DNA of 64,000 bases from Solenopsis invicta (GCF_016802725.1 NC_052679.1:806001-870000), one strand, 5' to 3'; counted from the first letter of the stretch, positions 46,325-60,670 are shown. Notes: a model not told the origin generated them from the sequence alone. Numbers and translations are program-made.

Positions 46325-49300
46325 GAGATTTAATTCGGTAATTGTTTAATTCTAACTACAAATACAACAAATATAATTTTAATTCCATTACAACTAGTAT
46401 TAATTGAAGTGCAAATAATACCGAATAATTGTTGAAATTTTACAAAATTCCGTACCTTTTCGCATTCCCCATGGAAATTGTACCACTTGCGCCTTCAATA
46501 GCGCAAACTCTTCTCCAAACTCTGCATATAGTCTACGGAAAATTTCGACTCCTTTAACATTTCTGTTCGCGAGAAACCTGACGTCTTATGCAATGACATT
46601 CAGTACTACTTGTTGAAATCTACTATGTAAAATTGTACCGTGTTCGAACATTGCAACAACGAATACAGTAACTGCTGCGAGGTCACGACTATGTAGGGCA
46701 TGAGTAGACACCTCCACCTCTCACTTACAAGGGGAGATCCGGTATGTGTATCGCGGATTTGAAAAGTTCGATATTAAAAATTTGGATGTAAAAGTAATAC
46801 GTAATATGATGCCAATAGATTTAAAAGTTATAAATTTTAAAGTTTTGATTACACGCGTGATAGATACCACAGCGAATTGAAGCTTTACAGAATTAGTCGA
46901 GTCACAGTGTTAATCCTCTCTCAAATGCGCAGTTTTTATTAAACGGTATATATTTAAAAAATAATTCAATGTGTTTTGATATTTTTAAATAATCTATTTT
47001 ATTTTTATTTTCTAAATAAATAATTTTTTAAAAATACGTCTATTTTCTATCAGAATCATAAAACACATTAAACTGCAAATGCTCTATGCGTTTTATTACG
47101 GACACAGCACCGTCGGTACGCCCAAGCTAACTTTATGACTGCTTATAACTTTCATAAAAATGGACATATTTTAACAAATTTTTTTTAATTGAAAACAGTG
47201 AGGAACATAAGCTGTACTAAGCAAATGTATCTCTGTCAATAACAAGTTATCAGTAGTTTCAGGGGAAAAGGGGAGAAGACTATTTTTTTGTTTAAATTAT
47301 TTATCGTACATTGCGTTAAAAAATATTTTAAATAAGCATTTCAAAAAGTAACAACTTTAAAGAAAACGAAATGCTTTATTAAATATACCACTTTGGCGAT
47401 AAAAAAACACGCGTTTTTCACGACGCGTGAATCCATCTATTCATTATGAATATCCGTCGCAAATAAATTACCAAAAATTTACTAGAGCTAGCGATTTGCT
47501 GCGCGGCATCTGTTGAGGTAGAGAGAACAATGACCGCGATATTAAATGAAATAATCAACCGCCCGTCGTAATAAACTCAAGAATGACAGCTAGAGCCCGG
47601 ATCGTTCGCCGAGACGCGGAGATTACTCGAGCTTCCGCCGTGTACCGGAGATCACCGGGGATTAATCCGCGATCCCGACTTCGGGATAATGTCCTGTAAA
47701 TCCGCGCGTTTTACGCTTTACCTCGCAAACGTTTTGCGACGCGTGCGTTCACCTCGACGATCGTGAGCTTGACGGCGAGCAAATAGAGCGCGCGTGTGCT
47801 TCCTGCCCGTTTTCACGGATATCTTATCGATCACTACTAATCGAGAAATACGCTGGCCTCACCGCCCCAAACCTCTCGCAACGTCCTTTGCTCCTCGATC
47901 GCGCTATCGCGACCAAGATGATCGTAACTTAATGGACTCTCTTTCCTGAGTGTAAGCTACAAAATCGCGATCGGTAGACCGTCAAATTGCGCCAGAGTTC
48001 AGGTTGATGGAACGGGGTTGAAGGATAGATGAGATCGCTCGCAAGTTTCCGAAACTTTGAGAGACGTGACAAAATTTTTAAGTAAATTACGAGCGCGTTA
48101 GCCTTTGAGGTTTGTGCGTTCTTTGTGAAACAAGAGCTGTGAGGGAATGGTATGAATATTGTCCGTTATATTCCGTTATATTATCTTACACCAAAAAACC
48201 AACAATTACGTACGAATGCTAATTGAATATTATTAACATAATATCAAGCAAATATTTAAAAAAAGTTTAATTAGCTTGCGAAGTCTACGTGATGAAAATG
48301 TGTGTATCACATTTATATCTAATGGATTGTCAGCATTTTGTATTAAGAAAAATGATCAAAGAGAATTTTATCAAAAAAAAGAGAAATAGAATCAAAATTT
48401 CAAAGTAAAATTTCAAAAATTTTTCTGAACATCTCACTTTCAAAGGGTTTTGAAGAATAAAAACTTAATTCCCTGAATATACATATATCTCAGATTTTCT
48501 CGCTTTTCTCGCTTATTATTATTTTTTTTTTTTTTTTATAAAAAACAAGTACGTCTTATATAAATTTTCCATATTTTATATTTATTTCTCATATGCAACG
48601 GCTTTTATTTTATATAAACTATCATTTTGAATTTTTCATGTATAAAAATGTAAACGTCTTTATTGTGAATAATAATATTTATTTTAGATGATAATGTTTA
48701 TTTCACATAATAATTTAATGATTTAAGATGTAATTTTATATATTTCATTGTTATTATTATTTTATTTTTTACAGTGCCATTGTAAAGATATAAACTATAT
48801 ATAAATGTATTTTGATTAGTTTACATAAATTATTTTTTAATTGTATTTCATTACTGTTTCTGAAGTTTATCGTATTCTGACTTGTATTACATTCCATTTT
48901 TTAGACCCCTTGATTTTCCTACATTTTACTTTTTTGTTTTAATATTGAAGTTGAATTTCAGTTTTGGAGAATTTCAGTTTTCATTAATTGTACGTTACAG
49001 CTACAATAGTTTCTTAAGAGTTCTATATAAATTAAAAGTCTTAATATACATTTATATCAGAATAATGTTAATTTAACAGATATTCCATATTATCTACCTT
49101 CACCCTATTCCGGTATGTTTTTAGTAGAACAAAAATATCCCCGTGTGCTCGCTTAAGGTTAAAAAGACCGTTTCCATAATCGAGTTGCTTGATGAAGAAT
49201 CGAGAAAAAATCAATGACGAAGAAAGAGAGAAAGAAAGAGCGGGAACTTTTTTACGAACTGATGAGGTTGAGCGAATGTTCTGCGGCCTGATGAGCGTTT

Positions 49301-50527
49301 CGAGTTTCACCCTGTAATCGTTTTCGCTCTCTATCCAAGTTATTGCCAATCAAGTCAGAACGATCGTCTCGTTCGACTCGCAAAGATCAATTCTACTTTT
49401 ATTGTCTCATTGTCAACCGGAAGAATCTTCCGTTTTCATAATATATTTTCCATCCTAATTTATTTTCATTTTAATACTGATTCTCTTTCGGATTATCACG
49501 ATAAGTGCCTATTTTGTTGGTTGCTCGTAAAACGGGGATTCGACGGAAAATTAACGTTTCCCGTTTTTGTTGAATTTATCCGCTCGAGTTTGTAGTTTCA
49601 TTAATGAAAATTGTTCGTACGATCGTCGTATCTGTAATCCTTGAGTAAAAGTACCGTAACAACAAAAACTGGTAGCGTGTGGGTAGAATGCATTGCGTAA
49701 CGATCATTACGCTAAAACGCTGCAATTCGATCCGCGTTGCGTATGTATACATACGTCAGTTGTTGTTCGCGTGACCGGCACGTGGATTGCAAAAATATCC
49801 CGGCGATAAATCATGAGTCATGCCGACAGTCCGTGAGTCGAAGGGTTGGAAATGTAAAAATAAAGCACGCGGTGCACTTTTCCCCTTGCTAAAAGGTCTC
49901 TCGCGGTAATTGGGTATATCGTTCCTCGTCGATCGTCAATTTTTTGCCCTTGATCCTCTGGACTTGGCTTAACTTTATTAATAACGTACAACATTTTATA
50001 TGCGAAAGAAAGAAAGAAAGAAAGTTAGATATGAAATAATGTGAAACGTGATCGATCTCTCTTTTTCTGTTCTCCTTTGTATTTTCTCACTTCCTTTCTC
50101 TATTTTGTTTCTTTTTTGACCCCAAGGCGAGTAATTATCATCTAAGGGTGCTATTACACTTGTCGTATGACAAATGCAACAAAGAAAAAAATGTTTATAT
50201 ATACTTGTATAAAATGTATAATTATATAGATAATATAATCCGCTTTTATTATTTACCTGATAACCGTATGCGAGAGAGCCCAGAAAAATACGAGAGAGAC
50301 GGAAATGCAGAAATCGACTGCATGCACTTGCACCGACGAATGTGTAGCGGTTAACATTTTAGCGTAACAGACAACGGGAAGCGCGAGAGGAAAGCAACCG
50401 CGTTGTGGCATGACACGTGGCGCAAAAGTCCCGTAGGAAACTTTACAATTTCCTCGACCACGTGCGCGAGTGTTTCGCGACGGGGTGACAAACTTCCGTA
50501 AGTTTTGCACCGAGGGGGTCTCTCCAG

Positions 50528-50539
50528 CCCCCCCCCCCC
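50528..50539. repeat. Poly-C run
   Basis: About 12-13 consecutive C bases; such runs are prone to length error in assemblies. Confidence 0.9.
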
Positions 50540-51338
50540 TTTTCTCGCTCTCGTTCGCCGCGACTCTCGCAGCAGCTGCGACTTAAAATACGCAGCGACG
50601 AAGAAGGAAACTCGGGCATGCCGAGCATTATGCATTCGCCGCGCCGGAGATGTCGTTCAAGACCGCTTCCTTGAATCATCGGTATGCATCGGGGATGGAG
50701 AGGTCGGACACAACGTGGGGGGCACAGAGAAACGAGCCGATTTTACGCTTACAACGCACCTTTCCGTCACTCGGTGGGTTAGCATAGGTTCTAGATCCTA
50801 CACAGTTTGCAACACTCAGCCGCTCGCGAGTTTCTCCGCGGCGAAACTTTGTTCAATTTTTCTCTGCAAACTTCTCTTCCCAAGTCTTCCTTTCTATGCT
50901 TTCCTCGTAGAGGATGTTTGACTATTTGAGGTGATTTCGACAAATGCCTCGACATTACATATCTTATGCGATACTTAATGTTTACAAAGTGATAAAAGTA
51001 TCTTGAACGTCAAGGCAGATTTAATTTGATAGACGTAATATTCAATTGCGTGTAAATAATTATTTAAGACGTTGATTGCTATAATTATCCGTAGCATTAT
51101 CAAAACTTTTTAAAACGCTTGTAAAAGAACCAATGCTATTTAATATAAAATTGTAAGTTATATAAATAGCTAGATAACAATGTAAAATATAAGTGCATTT
51201 TAATGTAATTTAATGTTCTAAAACGTATTTTTGTTACAATATTTTGATCATATATTTATGATAATGAGCATTCTACTACAGTCTGCATAATGAAACAAAA
51301 TTTTTAATGTATACAAATAAATAAAAAACACCATTTGC

Positions 51339-51692
51339 AATCGAGGATGGATCTTGGTACCTAATATTATATTATTTTATATATGTAAATCTTAAATACA
51401 CATTTTGAGTTTTATAAATTACGCACTAAACACAATCGGTCTTAAAACGCCATTATAAATTGAAACTAAAAATAATATCACAAATTAAATTGGTTGTTAA
51501 TTTCAATAACAAAATGATATTAGTCACTATTCTAAGAAAAAAAAATTATTAAATTACTTTCACAATGTAATATTCAAACGCAATAATAGAACACAATCTA
51601 TGAAATTTTTGGTAATGCTTTGAGATACGACACATACATACTAATGTCCTTAAGATTTACATATAAAATAATATTAGATACCAGCCTCAATC
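51339..51692. mobile_element. Foldback/TIR element, about 354 bp
   Basis: GAGGATGG..TGGTACCTAAT..ATATGTAAATCTTAA at the left is inverted at the right end (TTAAGATTTACATAT..ATTAGATACCAGCCTC). Terminal repeats are about 50 bp with one 4-bp indel. The interior is AT-rich and non-coding. Confidence 0.72.
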
Positions 51693-52343
51693 CACAAGCT
51701 TTTTTAATTATTTATACGATTTACTGAAGCACACAATCTAATTTAAATTATTCTAGACCTATTCTAGACATACTAAACCAAGCAGATAACACACTAATTA
51801 AAAAGTAAGTTATGTGTGCGTGTTTGTATGTGTTCAAGTTACGTAACCAGTTACAAATCTTTAGCGTCAGTCCGTTCAACTCTTATTTCCTTACACTGGC
51901 ATTACTTTTGTACATTTTAAGCAACGCGCAACATAAAGCTCATAGTGGGAGACCGAAGTTTATCGTGGGAAACTTGGCAAAGCCTGCTTATAACAAAGCT
52001 GTCCACGCTGATAGCGCGTACTTTCGCGCGCTATTTCTTTCAACAGAACAGACAGGGTGTCGCGTATAATTGAAAACTAAAAGCTCGGCTCTCCTACGCG
52101 ATATGAATAAACCGCAATGTCGTGTGTTACAAGGATAAAGATTTATCTTCCGTTACTTGAGGAACGAGATACCAGAGAGTCTCGAGGAAAGAAGATTTGT
52201 CACAGAAGGTATACTTAGAGCGACGAGAGAATGTGAGGTTGAGACTTAATTTATTTCCTACATCGAAATGTATCTCTATTAATTGCAATTATTTATTATT
52301 TTTCTTTTAGAGTCGTTTTAGTAAGCACTAACACTGAGCTAAA
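51693..52343. other. Stretch without recognised genes
   Basis: An ORF at 51812-52069 begins with a hydrophobic stretch but shows no known domain or splice context. Confidence 0.35.
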
Positions 52344-52872
52344 GATCAAGTTCAATATATACTTAAAACTCAAAGTCAAAATATATTATAATAATAAGTT
52401 TTATTTTCTATTCGAGTAATATTTATAAGATAATATTTCATACATTGTACTTGCAAGAACATATGTGCAAAAATATTCATTTCTTGATATAAATTTGATT
52501 TAGCATAATATATAAATTTTTACTGTTAAATGTTGAATGTTTTAAAAAAAAGTAAGGAGACTATATAACGCAAAATTTTAAAAGTTTCCATATCCAAAAA
52601 TCTTTGGAATTTAGTTATATATTTATTTAAACGCATCTATTTTCTAAAATAATAAATTAAAAATATAGATTTTTTTACAAAGCCCTAGAAAATTTATGTA
52701 GAAATTTTTTATAAAATTTTTAATTTTTATTTTATTTTATATTTTTTTAGAAATGAGATCAAGTTCAATATGCACTTAAAAATTTGAGTCAAATCTTATA
52801 ATCAAGTTTTACTTTTTAACATTTGAGAAATATATACAAGAAATAACATTTTATACATTGTACTTGCAAAAT
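52344..52872. repeat. Direct duplication, offset 413 bp
   Basis: 52344-52459 and 52757-52872 align in the same order. Both start GATCAAGTTCAATAT and end TATACATTGTACTTGCAA or CATACATTGTACTTGCAA, separated by the same offset of 413 at each end. Confidence 0.75.
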
Positions 52873-54603
52873 AATCGATACTATTTACTTTCGAATTTTA
52901 GAATAAATAAAAGAATTAAAAAATTTGAAATATACTTATTAGTAGTTTTTATAAAGTAGTTTTTCATACAAAATTGAATCTTTTACAATAAGCACTCAAA
53001 CCATAAGAATAAAATAGATGATAAGTAAATTTTTTATTAGAAATGAAATTCGAGGAAAGTATAAAATTATAAAGAATTAGAACGTATTTGATTCAGATTT
53101 GACTATACTTGAAAGTACTGTTTTTGTTTTTCTAAGTATTCATAGAGAGTTTAAAACTTACGCAATAAACTCGTACCAAGCTACTTAATTCCATTGCTAA
53201 CCGAAATCTATTTTATAATATATGCTTTTTTAGCCTACATATTAGGTATCTAATTCTGAACGTTTTACGTATAAAAATTTTTCTTTCTCTCTCGTCCTCT
53301 AAAAAGTTTAGAAAAACGAATTATCTAAATCGTTATTTCTTTTAAACGACCTGCGCTCTCTCTCTCTCTCTCAGAAAGTAATTAAACTTTATCGCCGGTA
53401 GTGAAATTAGGTCGACACGTGGCCGGAATATGGGAAAAATATTTTAGCGGGTGCTTATCGAGCTATCAATAGTGTAATTAAAACCGATGTCAACGTATAA
53501 AGCGTTGCCGCTCACGCTCGTTTGCTCAGCAAATGGAAATAGGTTTACGCGAAGCTTCTCGTAATCTCGTCATCGTTACATAATAATCGCCTTGCACGCA
53601 CAAAAGCGGAATAATTGTCAAGAGGCTTGACCAGATTAAATCGGGAATAATAATCTTTCGTGTCTTCTCTTTCTCCGATGAATGCGCTTTCACGACGTGA
53701 CTACCCGCCATCACTCCTCGATAATGATCGCGACATAGAATGATGGTTATCCACGTCGTAGATCGTTACATCCGTCACGGGAAAATTCGAAAGAAGGGGA
53801 GACTACCATGGAACATATCACGGACGTGAGTTTTCGTGACGGCGCGTCTTATGCCGAGAAAACTTGGCGATTTGATCGAGCGCGTAATAGTGCCACTTTC
53901 TCGTGATGAGAGAGATGGGGAGACGACGGCGCACTGAGTCTGACACACGTGAAAATGAACGCCGCCGTATCACGCGTGATAAACTTTACACCGCAATGTC
54001 ATCCGCCGGAGCTGGCGGGAGCAAAGTTCAGCGAAGAAAAGATTATGTCGCCGATAGTAACCGGGATAACGAGATCCTCCTTTTATCAGACGCATCGTAA
54101 AAATCTCTTCTCTCTGCAGCGGAACGATGACATCGGCGTGTTCGAGTTCTTGCGCCGATGATCAAATAGTGATATCAAGAGGGGCGGTCGCGTCTCGCGC
54201 CAAGTGACACGCGAAACGAAGAGAGATCCTTTCTTCGCCACTCGCAGGAGTTTCCCTTTCGCTTCATCAAAGAGTCACCTCCAAGATCTCACGAGTAATG
54301 TAATACGCGCGAAGTAGCTACGCGCGTACCTTTATTCGGTTAAAATCCATTATGCGCTTTTTATATATATTCTTTATTTAACATTGCTGTAATCATAACG
54401 TCGATCTCTAAATTTAATCCCCAGATTTATTTTTAAATTTACACTTCAGCATGCTGCATTAATACGTTGACGATAAGTTGAATTTCTCATGGTATAATGT
54501 TTAGTTAAAATTACACTTTTGCAGAAAATTAAGAATTTTTTAAACATTTTGATTTGTATCTGTAAAATCCTTATAAATAAATTTACAGTTTGCAATATGA
54601 TAT
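52873..54603. other. Stretch without recognised genes
   Basis: AT-rich until about 53.3 kb, then a CpG-rich block to 54.35 kb with short chance ORFs. A (CT)n run lies at 53355-53372. Confidence 0.4.
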
Positions 54604-54859
54604 CCCGGATAGCAAAGTGTCCATTTGACGTTATCAATTAATTATTTTTATAACGAATCTGATATTTAAAATGACGTTTAAACATAGTAAATATAGATTT
54701 GTTTCACAAATATATAACGTCATATATCGACGTTAAAGATATGACATAATCGTTATTTTTACATCTTAACGAAAAAATATCAAAATTATAACATGAAAAT
54801 AATGACGTATTTTCGTGTTACTAACATTACGTCAAATTTACGACATTTTGTTACCTGAG
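54604..54859. mobile_element. TIR element with internal TGACGT repeats, about 256 bp
   Basis: The left terminus CCCGGATAGCAAAGTGTCCA is followed by TTTGACGTTAT. The right terminus, inverted, reads CTCAGGTAACAAAATGTC then TTTGACGTAAT. Several further TGACGT/ACGTCA words lie inside. No ORF. Confidence 0.65.
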
Positions 54860-57800
54860 TTTTTCCCAAGTGGTTAGTCATCCAAGTCAGAACCTCCATC
54901 AACGTTACTCGATCTCCGTGATCGTAAGAGAACTGAAACTTTAAGTGATCCATAAATGTTCGCTGAATTTTAATAGAGATATATGACAGATCAGTAAAAT
55001 GGATGTTGTAAAAAAAATGAAATATGTATAGTTAAAATATTTTTTTTCATAAATCAATACAGATTATAATTCTTACTGACACTACACAGTATAATTAATT
55101 GTAAAATTATTTATTTTTATAAAATTATAAATTTTTTGTTTTAATACTTAATTAATTTGTTGTTATAAAAGCAAAATAAGAATCGACTTTTTTCGAAACT
55201 GATCTAATAGAATTAATGACGTAAAGATAATTGTAAATTTACTTGTTCATTAGTTGTCTGACGTTAATAATTAGCAATAAGTATGATTAAATACATTATA
55301 GAAAAGATAATTAAACAAACATTATTAATATTGAAAAATGTCATTATTACATTTAATAGCTTTCTCGCAATTGGCCGATCTTATGCGGCCGATTATCCTT
55401 AGATGACGACCGAAGATTCACACGATATAAAATAAAGTTACATGGAGTGAACTTCAATTCATTCATTGAAATTGCTATATCAAAATTGTCAGATCTTTGA
55501 AAAAAAAGCTTTAATTTTACTCACAGCACAACTTTATCCATCTCTTCCTCTCTCCCCACAATAATATAATATTATATTATATATTTTTTATTCTCAAATA
55601 CATTAAATCTTATTCAGGAGTGAAAAAAAATTTTTTTAATGTAACATGAATATAAACTATAAACGAAATAATATAATAATTTTATTAAAATAATAAAATG
55701 TTTTGATGCAATAAAATTTATTTAAATAAAATAATACAATACTTTCACTGAAACAATAAAATTGTTTAAATAAAAAGGAAATGTAATTACTTGAAAAATG
55801 TGTTTAAGATAAAGATATATATTATTTGGAAAATTAAACAATTGCATTTCTTAATTCATTAATTTGAGGAGACTGTTCTAATACATAAATGTCTTTAAGA
55901 AAATTTGATAAATCTAAAGAAATATTTCTTTATATACGTTCTTGTTAAATATCATTCCAGGACTTTTAAAACATCTAGCTGATAACTAACTCTTTGTTTT
56001 TAAATCTTGCAGAGATCACGCAACGTTCAATTCTCCCTTAAAGAACTCTTTCGCACGCAACTGTTACATCGTTATTGGCTAAGACGTCGCACTCGTCGTG
56101 ACGAACTCACGAGGAATGTGCGGCTGCATCATCGCATGTGATTTTCAACGAATTGCAATCCACTCGAGGTTCGTCGACCGGAAAGTCGTTGAATCTAATT
56201 AACAAGAACACTTGTCTTACGCTTGTATCGATAATGCGTCGCATAAAGACTAGAGGATGATTATGCGTCATGCGGCAAACGGCGACTACGAGGCGACGCG
56301 GAAACCATGAAGACGCCGCGATAATCGCTGCGCATCCGAGGCGGAGATGCAAACGCGCCGATTAAAGCAGAAGGTCGGGTTTTCACGCTGAAATTGTCCG
56401 AGCGCACGAATGTCGCGTCTTAATCCGATAAAGTGCCGCAATCGGAATTTTCTATTCTCTCTATTTTCAGGATCAGTTCTAGGATATAAGATTTTGTTCG
56501 CGATAAACGAAAAAAACTTACAAAGTAACATAACTAAGTGTCCTCCTATTTTAATGAATTTTAGATATGTTAAAATAAAAATAAAAATAAGAAACACGCA
56601 TTTTTTTATTTGTACAGGGGGTAAAATACCCCTTTGAAAAAAATCAGTTGTTTTTCTTTTGAAGCAAATGTCGTTGAGATAGAAAAAAATAAGAGATAGA
56701 AAATAAGAGATAGAAAAAAATGTTTTAAATAAAAATTGTATGATTTCAAGAGTACTTTATAACAGTGATAAAAAAAATTTTTAAATAATAAAATAATAGA
56801 GAAAAATTTTAAAAATTTTTTTATTAGTTTTCTTTTAAAGTGATATTTCAATACTTTGACACAAGTAACTTAGCACTTATAAAAAATTGTCTTTTATTTT
56901 TTACTATATTTTAACATATTCAAAGCTCATTAAAATCGAAGAAGGACATCTGATTGTTACCTTGTTAAATAATATGTATTGCCAATGTCATCGTAAATGA
57001 TGATGTAACGTTAATAAACAAATAAAAAAAATATTTCATTACAAGAAAACTGTTTTTAAATGATTAAATTAAGAAGGATTTCATTCTTGTCACATTTGAC
57101 AAATTAAAATTCAAATATTTCCAAACAAAAGCTAAATAAATGAATTTAAAATATTAAAAATAACGTTATTAAAACGAGATCTAACTTGAAAAAATAAGAA
57201 ACTTCTTCCTAAATTGGAAAGTAAAATTTTTGAGCACTAAAAACGTGGGTAATTATAGTCCAATTAAACGTTAATTAAAAAACTCAAAGTCACAATATTT
57301 ATGTGTTGTGTGGAAAGATAATTATAATAACATAAAGGGTCTAATTTTTTACAGTTATCACTAATTAAGAGAAGGATGTGTTTCCAATTCTGCGCCGCCG
57401 TTAAACCGTTAACGAGCAGAGTCTGTAGGACGCAACACCTGCACCGCCGTGTAACTCGATCACGAGCTTAAAAAGAAGAAAGAGAGAGAGAGAAAGAGAG
57501 AGAGAGAGATAGAGAGAAGAGCGGGGAGCAGTATAATGAAGAAATTTGAGAAATTTGTGTTTCTTAGTGATTATCGGCTGGTTACCGCAAAAGTTCGCGA
57601 CCCAGAGTGGCTTTCGCGTGGCAAAAGGATGCCGATCCGGCCGTGTCACCATGTGCGGCGGCAGAGAATAATCCGCCTCGAAAATGAGAGCGTTACTCGC
57701 GCGAGGACAGAAATAAAGCACAGGGTGGCAGGGAGGGAAATGTGCCGGAGAACGGTCGGCGCCGCAAATTCCTGGGAAAAACTTGCGCCTGGCCCCGGAC

Positions 57801-60291
57801 AAAACTCGCAAACAGCCGAGAACGCGATTACAACTTCCTCGTCGCGGAACTAATTGCGCTGCAGGGTGGGAGAAACGAAGTTGGCCCTTTGTTTTGCATG
57901 CTAAGAGCATTTGAACGAACGAATCGTTCCCGCCGCTGGCGCTAAGGACGCTCATTTTCGCGGGGACGCCTAGCGCCGGAGGAGAGAAAAATGGGATAAA
58001 GAGGCGGGGAGGAAGGGCGAAAATCCTTATCAAGGCTGGGGAGTGCCGCGTCGAGGGTGGCCGGTTCAACCGTCCGTCCGTTAGACGAACCGGCACTATT
58101 GTTTGCAGGCGACGAATTTTCAATGCGAGCAAATAGCGCGACGTTTACGAAATAAGGGTTGACGACGGGGCGATGGCAACGAATGTCTCGGGAATTTCCA
58201 TCTCGGACGACCGCACGGCCGCCCGCCCGAGTTTTATCGCCGTCACATTATGCCGGGCGCATGGAAACAAATCTTTAATTTCCCGCAACTCTCCGTGCAT
58301 ATTTAAGAAACACGCCGGATAACGGGAACAAGGCGTTCTCGACCGTGGACGTTATTTTAGCCGTTTGAAATACAATTTCATTTCTCTCCGCATCTCTTGG
58401 AACGAAGTTGCGAACTCGAGGAAGAGGGAGGAATTCGAGAGCGGATTTTTTTTCCCAAAGAGCGATGTCTATTCAAGGCATACTTCCAAGGATTCTTTTT
58501 TCCCCCCTCTCTCTTTTTTCCCCTGTTTAGCCGTAAAGTTTCGTTTTCCCAAAGGAAGGGAGCGCTCCCGAGTGTTCCCTCTCTTTAAACAGATGTACGG
58601 ATGAAATGACGTGCTCGGGGTTACTCGGGGTCGTTATTACATTTCTTCGTAGGGACATATCGCATCAATTTCGGCAAGTCATTTGCAGAGTTGAATCAAC
58701 ACGCTTCGCTCTCGCGTTTCACAGTCAATTTAACAAATACATGTTAGCGGTGTTAACATGTATTTGAGAAGGGTAAAGTCTTCACGAGCGAGCCGTCGCA
58801 CGCGTACCCCGATAGGCACATTATGCGAATATTGTACAATAGTAGCATCACGAATTGACGAAAATTTTGAATAATTGCGCCAAGATGGTACGTTATAACG
58901 CAGCAGTTTTGTCGAAATAAAGTTTTTAAATAATATTTGTCAAAAATCAGATAAATCTATTGAGATATTTTACAATTATTTTAAAAACCGTTTAATTTTT
59001 TTATTTAAAATGTTACCGTGCTGAATATGTAATATTTTGTACTGCAATATCTTTAGAAATAATTGTTTATTATTGTAAGTATGTATGAATTAATTATATT
59101 TTTAAATGTTTTACACTTAACATAGCTACAAAAATTTTTTCTTAATTATTGAACAAATTCCTTCCAAACTTAATTTTGTAAATATATATAAGTAAGATAA
59201 TTCATCATATTGTTATAGTTTTGCCGAAATAATATTTTGAAGTTAATTGAGCAAACGATTATCAATATTTTGTAAAAAGTCAATACACTTTATCTATTTT
59301 TTGCAAATGTATAATTGCTGATTATAATCATTAAAATTTTGTCATACATTTAATAAATGTTGTCCTCTATCGAGGTGTTTTATCTCTATCGAGCAGACGG
59401 GAGACAAAAAGAGAACGGAAATGAGAAAGAAAGGAAGAGGGAAGAAGAGAGAAGGTGGAAGAAGGGAGAAAAGATGAGACAGCGGGAGTATGAGCGAGCT
59501 GAACCGTCACGTGGTTGATGGCCGTGTTAATTAAACAAATTCATAGCTCGGTGGTTTTGTTTACAATTAGTGGGCCGCCGATGGTGTCGTGCTTCCGAGC
59601 GAAACCCCCGACAACGGCGCGTGGGGCTAGAAATTGTCGGCGGCTGGCGGGCGCAGCAGAGCGATGAAATTTATTACCCGTCTACCGTTCTGATTGTAGC
59701 GCGATGCCATCTTGCGAGCGTTAAAATGACGTAAACGGATTCTAAAAGCCGCTATCGGGAACGCACCATTGCGTCGGACCAGGCTTTTGAACCAGCAGCA
59801 TGCATACCGAGATGCTGAAGAAAACGCCCCTCTCGACGTTGGTTTGTATGAGAGAGAGCTTGTCAAAAGAAATCCAATCGGATTCCTTCACGTTTTCTTA
59901 CCAACGTGGAATGCTATCGTTACACGTAAAATTTATATACGACAGCATTTTAAGATTGATAAAGCTTCGAGCCAAGCACGGCTTTCTTCATCTCCCATCG
60001 AAGTTTCATTTCCCTCTCCTCATCCGTAGAAGCATCTTCGTAATAACGAGTAATGCATATTTGATACCGCACTATACATATACAAATAACAATAAGAGAA
60101 AGACTACTTTTTATTTGATTTTATCTCAGGTAGTCGCGGTGAAAGAGTCTTATTTCTCGCAATATTTACTCCCCATATCCCTCGAAGTTTCGATCATAGG
60201 ATTATTCGCAGAAAGAGAGCGCGTAACTCGAAAACGAGTGGATTGCCGATCGAGAAATGCCACGCGGAATTTGAAACTTGCGTGAAAATAA
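54860..60291. other. Long region without recognised genes
   Basis: AT-rich at 54.9-56.0 and 56.5-57.3 kb; CpG-rich at 56.0-56.4, 57.4-58.8 and 59.4-60.25 kb. The longest ORF of the window, 243 codons on the minus strand at 57401-58132, runs through a CT-type microsatellite (LSLSLS) and has no domain, so it is treated as chance. The 59.52 kb area has homeobox- and forkhead-type words (TTAATTAA, TGTTTAC) that could mark an enhancer. Confidence 0.4.
57474..57520. repeat. (GA)n microsatellite
   Basis: Interrupted GA runs of about 47 bases. Confidence 0.95.
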
Positions 60292-60378
60292 GAAAATATC
60301 CCTTTAAATAATAAATATTATATCATTAAATTAGAAATTAATTTAATTATATAATATTTATTATTTAAAGAGATATTC
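60292..60378. repeat. Near-perfect palindrome, arms of about 41 bp
   Basis: CTTTAAATAATAAATATTAT at the left is exactly inverted at the right (ATAATATTTATTATTTAAAG). The flanking bases GATATCT/GATATCC-like and TTAAATTA also pair around a loop of about four bases. It may be a tiny MITE. Confidence 0.85.
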
Positions 60379-60564
60379 TCCTTTAATAAATCAACAAAAA
60401 AGCTTTTTCGGGAATTTTTTTAGAAAGACATAAAAATGAATTAACATCAAACTTTGCATACTCTTTTATCACTATTTTATAATATTCTTACATGTTTAAA
60501 ATTTAAAAAATGCTATTTTCTCACATGATATATGTACATATGTCATTAACAACTTGTAAAATAT

Positions 60565-60670
60565 ACCTAAGAAAAATTCTTTATATGTATATAATTACAA
60601 TATACATGTATAATTATGTATGATGTAAAATATGTCCATGTATATTAAAACATACATAATTATCAGTATA
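60565..60670. mobile_element. Partial copy of the palindromic MITE family
   Basis: It contains AAATATGTCCATGTATATTA followed by AAACATACATAATTAT, and GAAAAATTCTTTATATGTAT, matching the 38.9 kb copy. The right terminus is not recognisable. Confidence 0.5.

Larger units (their letters stand above)
44628..51338. other. Long region without recognised genes
   Basis: CpG-rich blocks (44.8-46.1, 47.4-48.1, 49.1-50.0 and 50.25-50.9 kb) alternate with AT-rich DNA. Long overlapping ORFs on both strands at 44.8-45.8 kb are Arg/Ser-rich and domain-free. No splice-supported exon was seen. A distant gene's intron or intergenic regulatory DNA is likely. Confidence 0.4.

Noticed and set aside
49257..49310. 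Two CTGATGAG words suggesting a hammerhead
   Set aside because: The required GAAA and stem arrangement are not present in the right order.
57401..58132. Longest ORF in the window (243 codons, minus strand)
   Set aside because: It passes through a (GA)n tract giving LSLSLS repeats, has low-complexity Pro/Arg/Ser composition, no domain and competing ORFs on the other strand; typical of GC-rich non-coding DNA.
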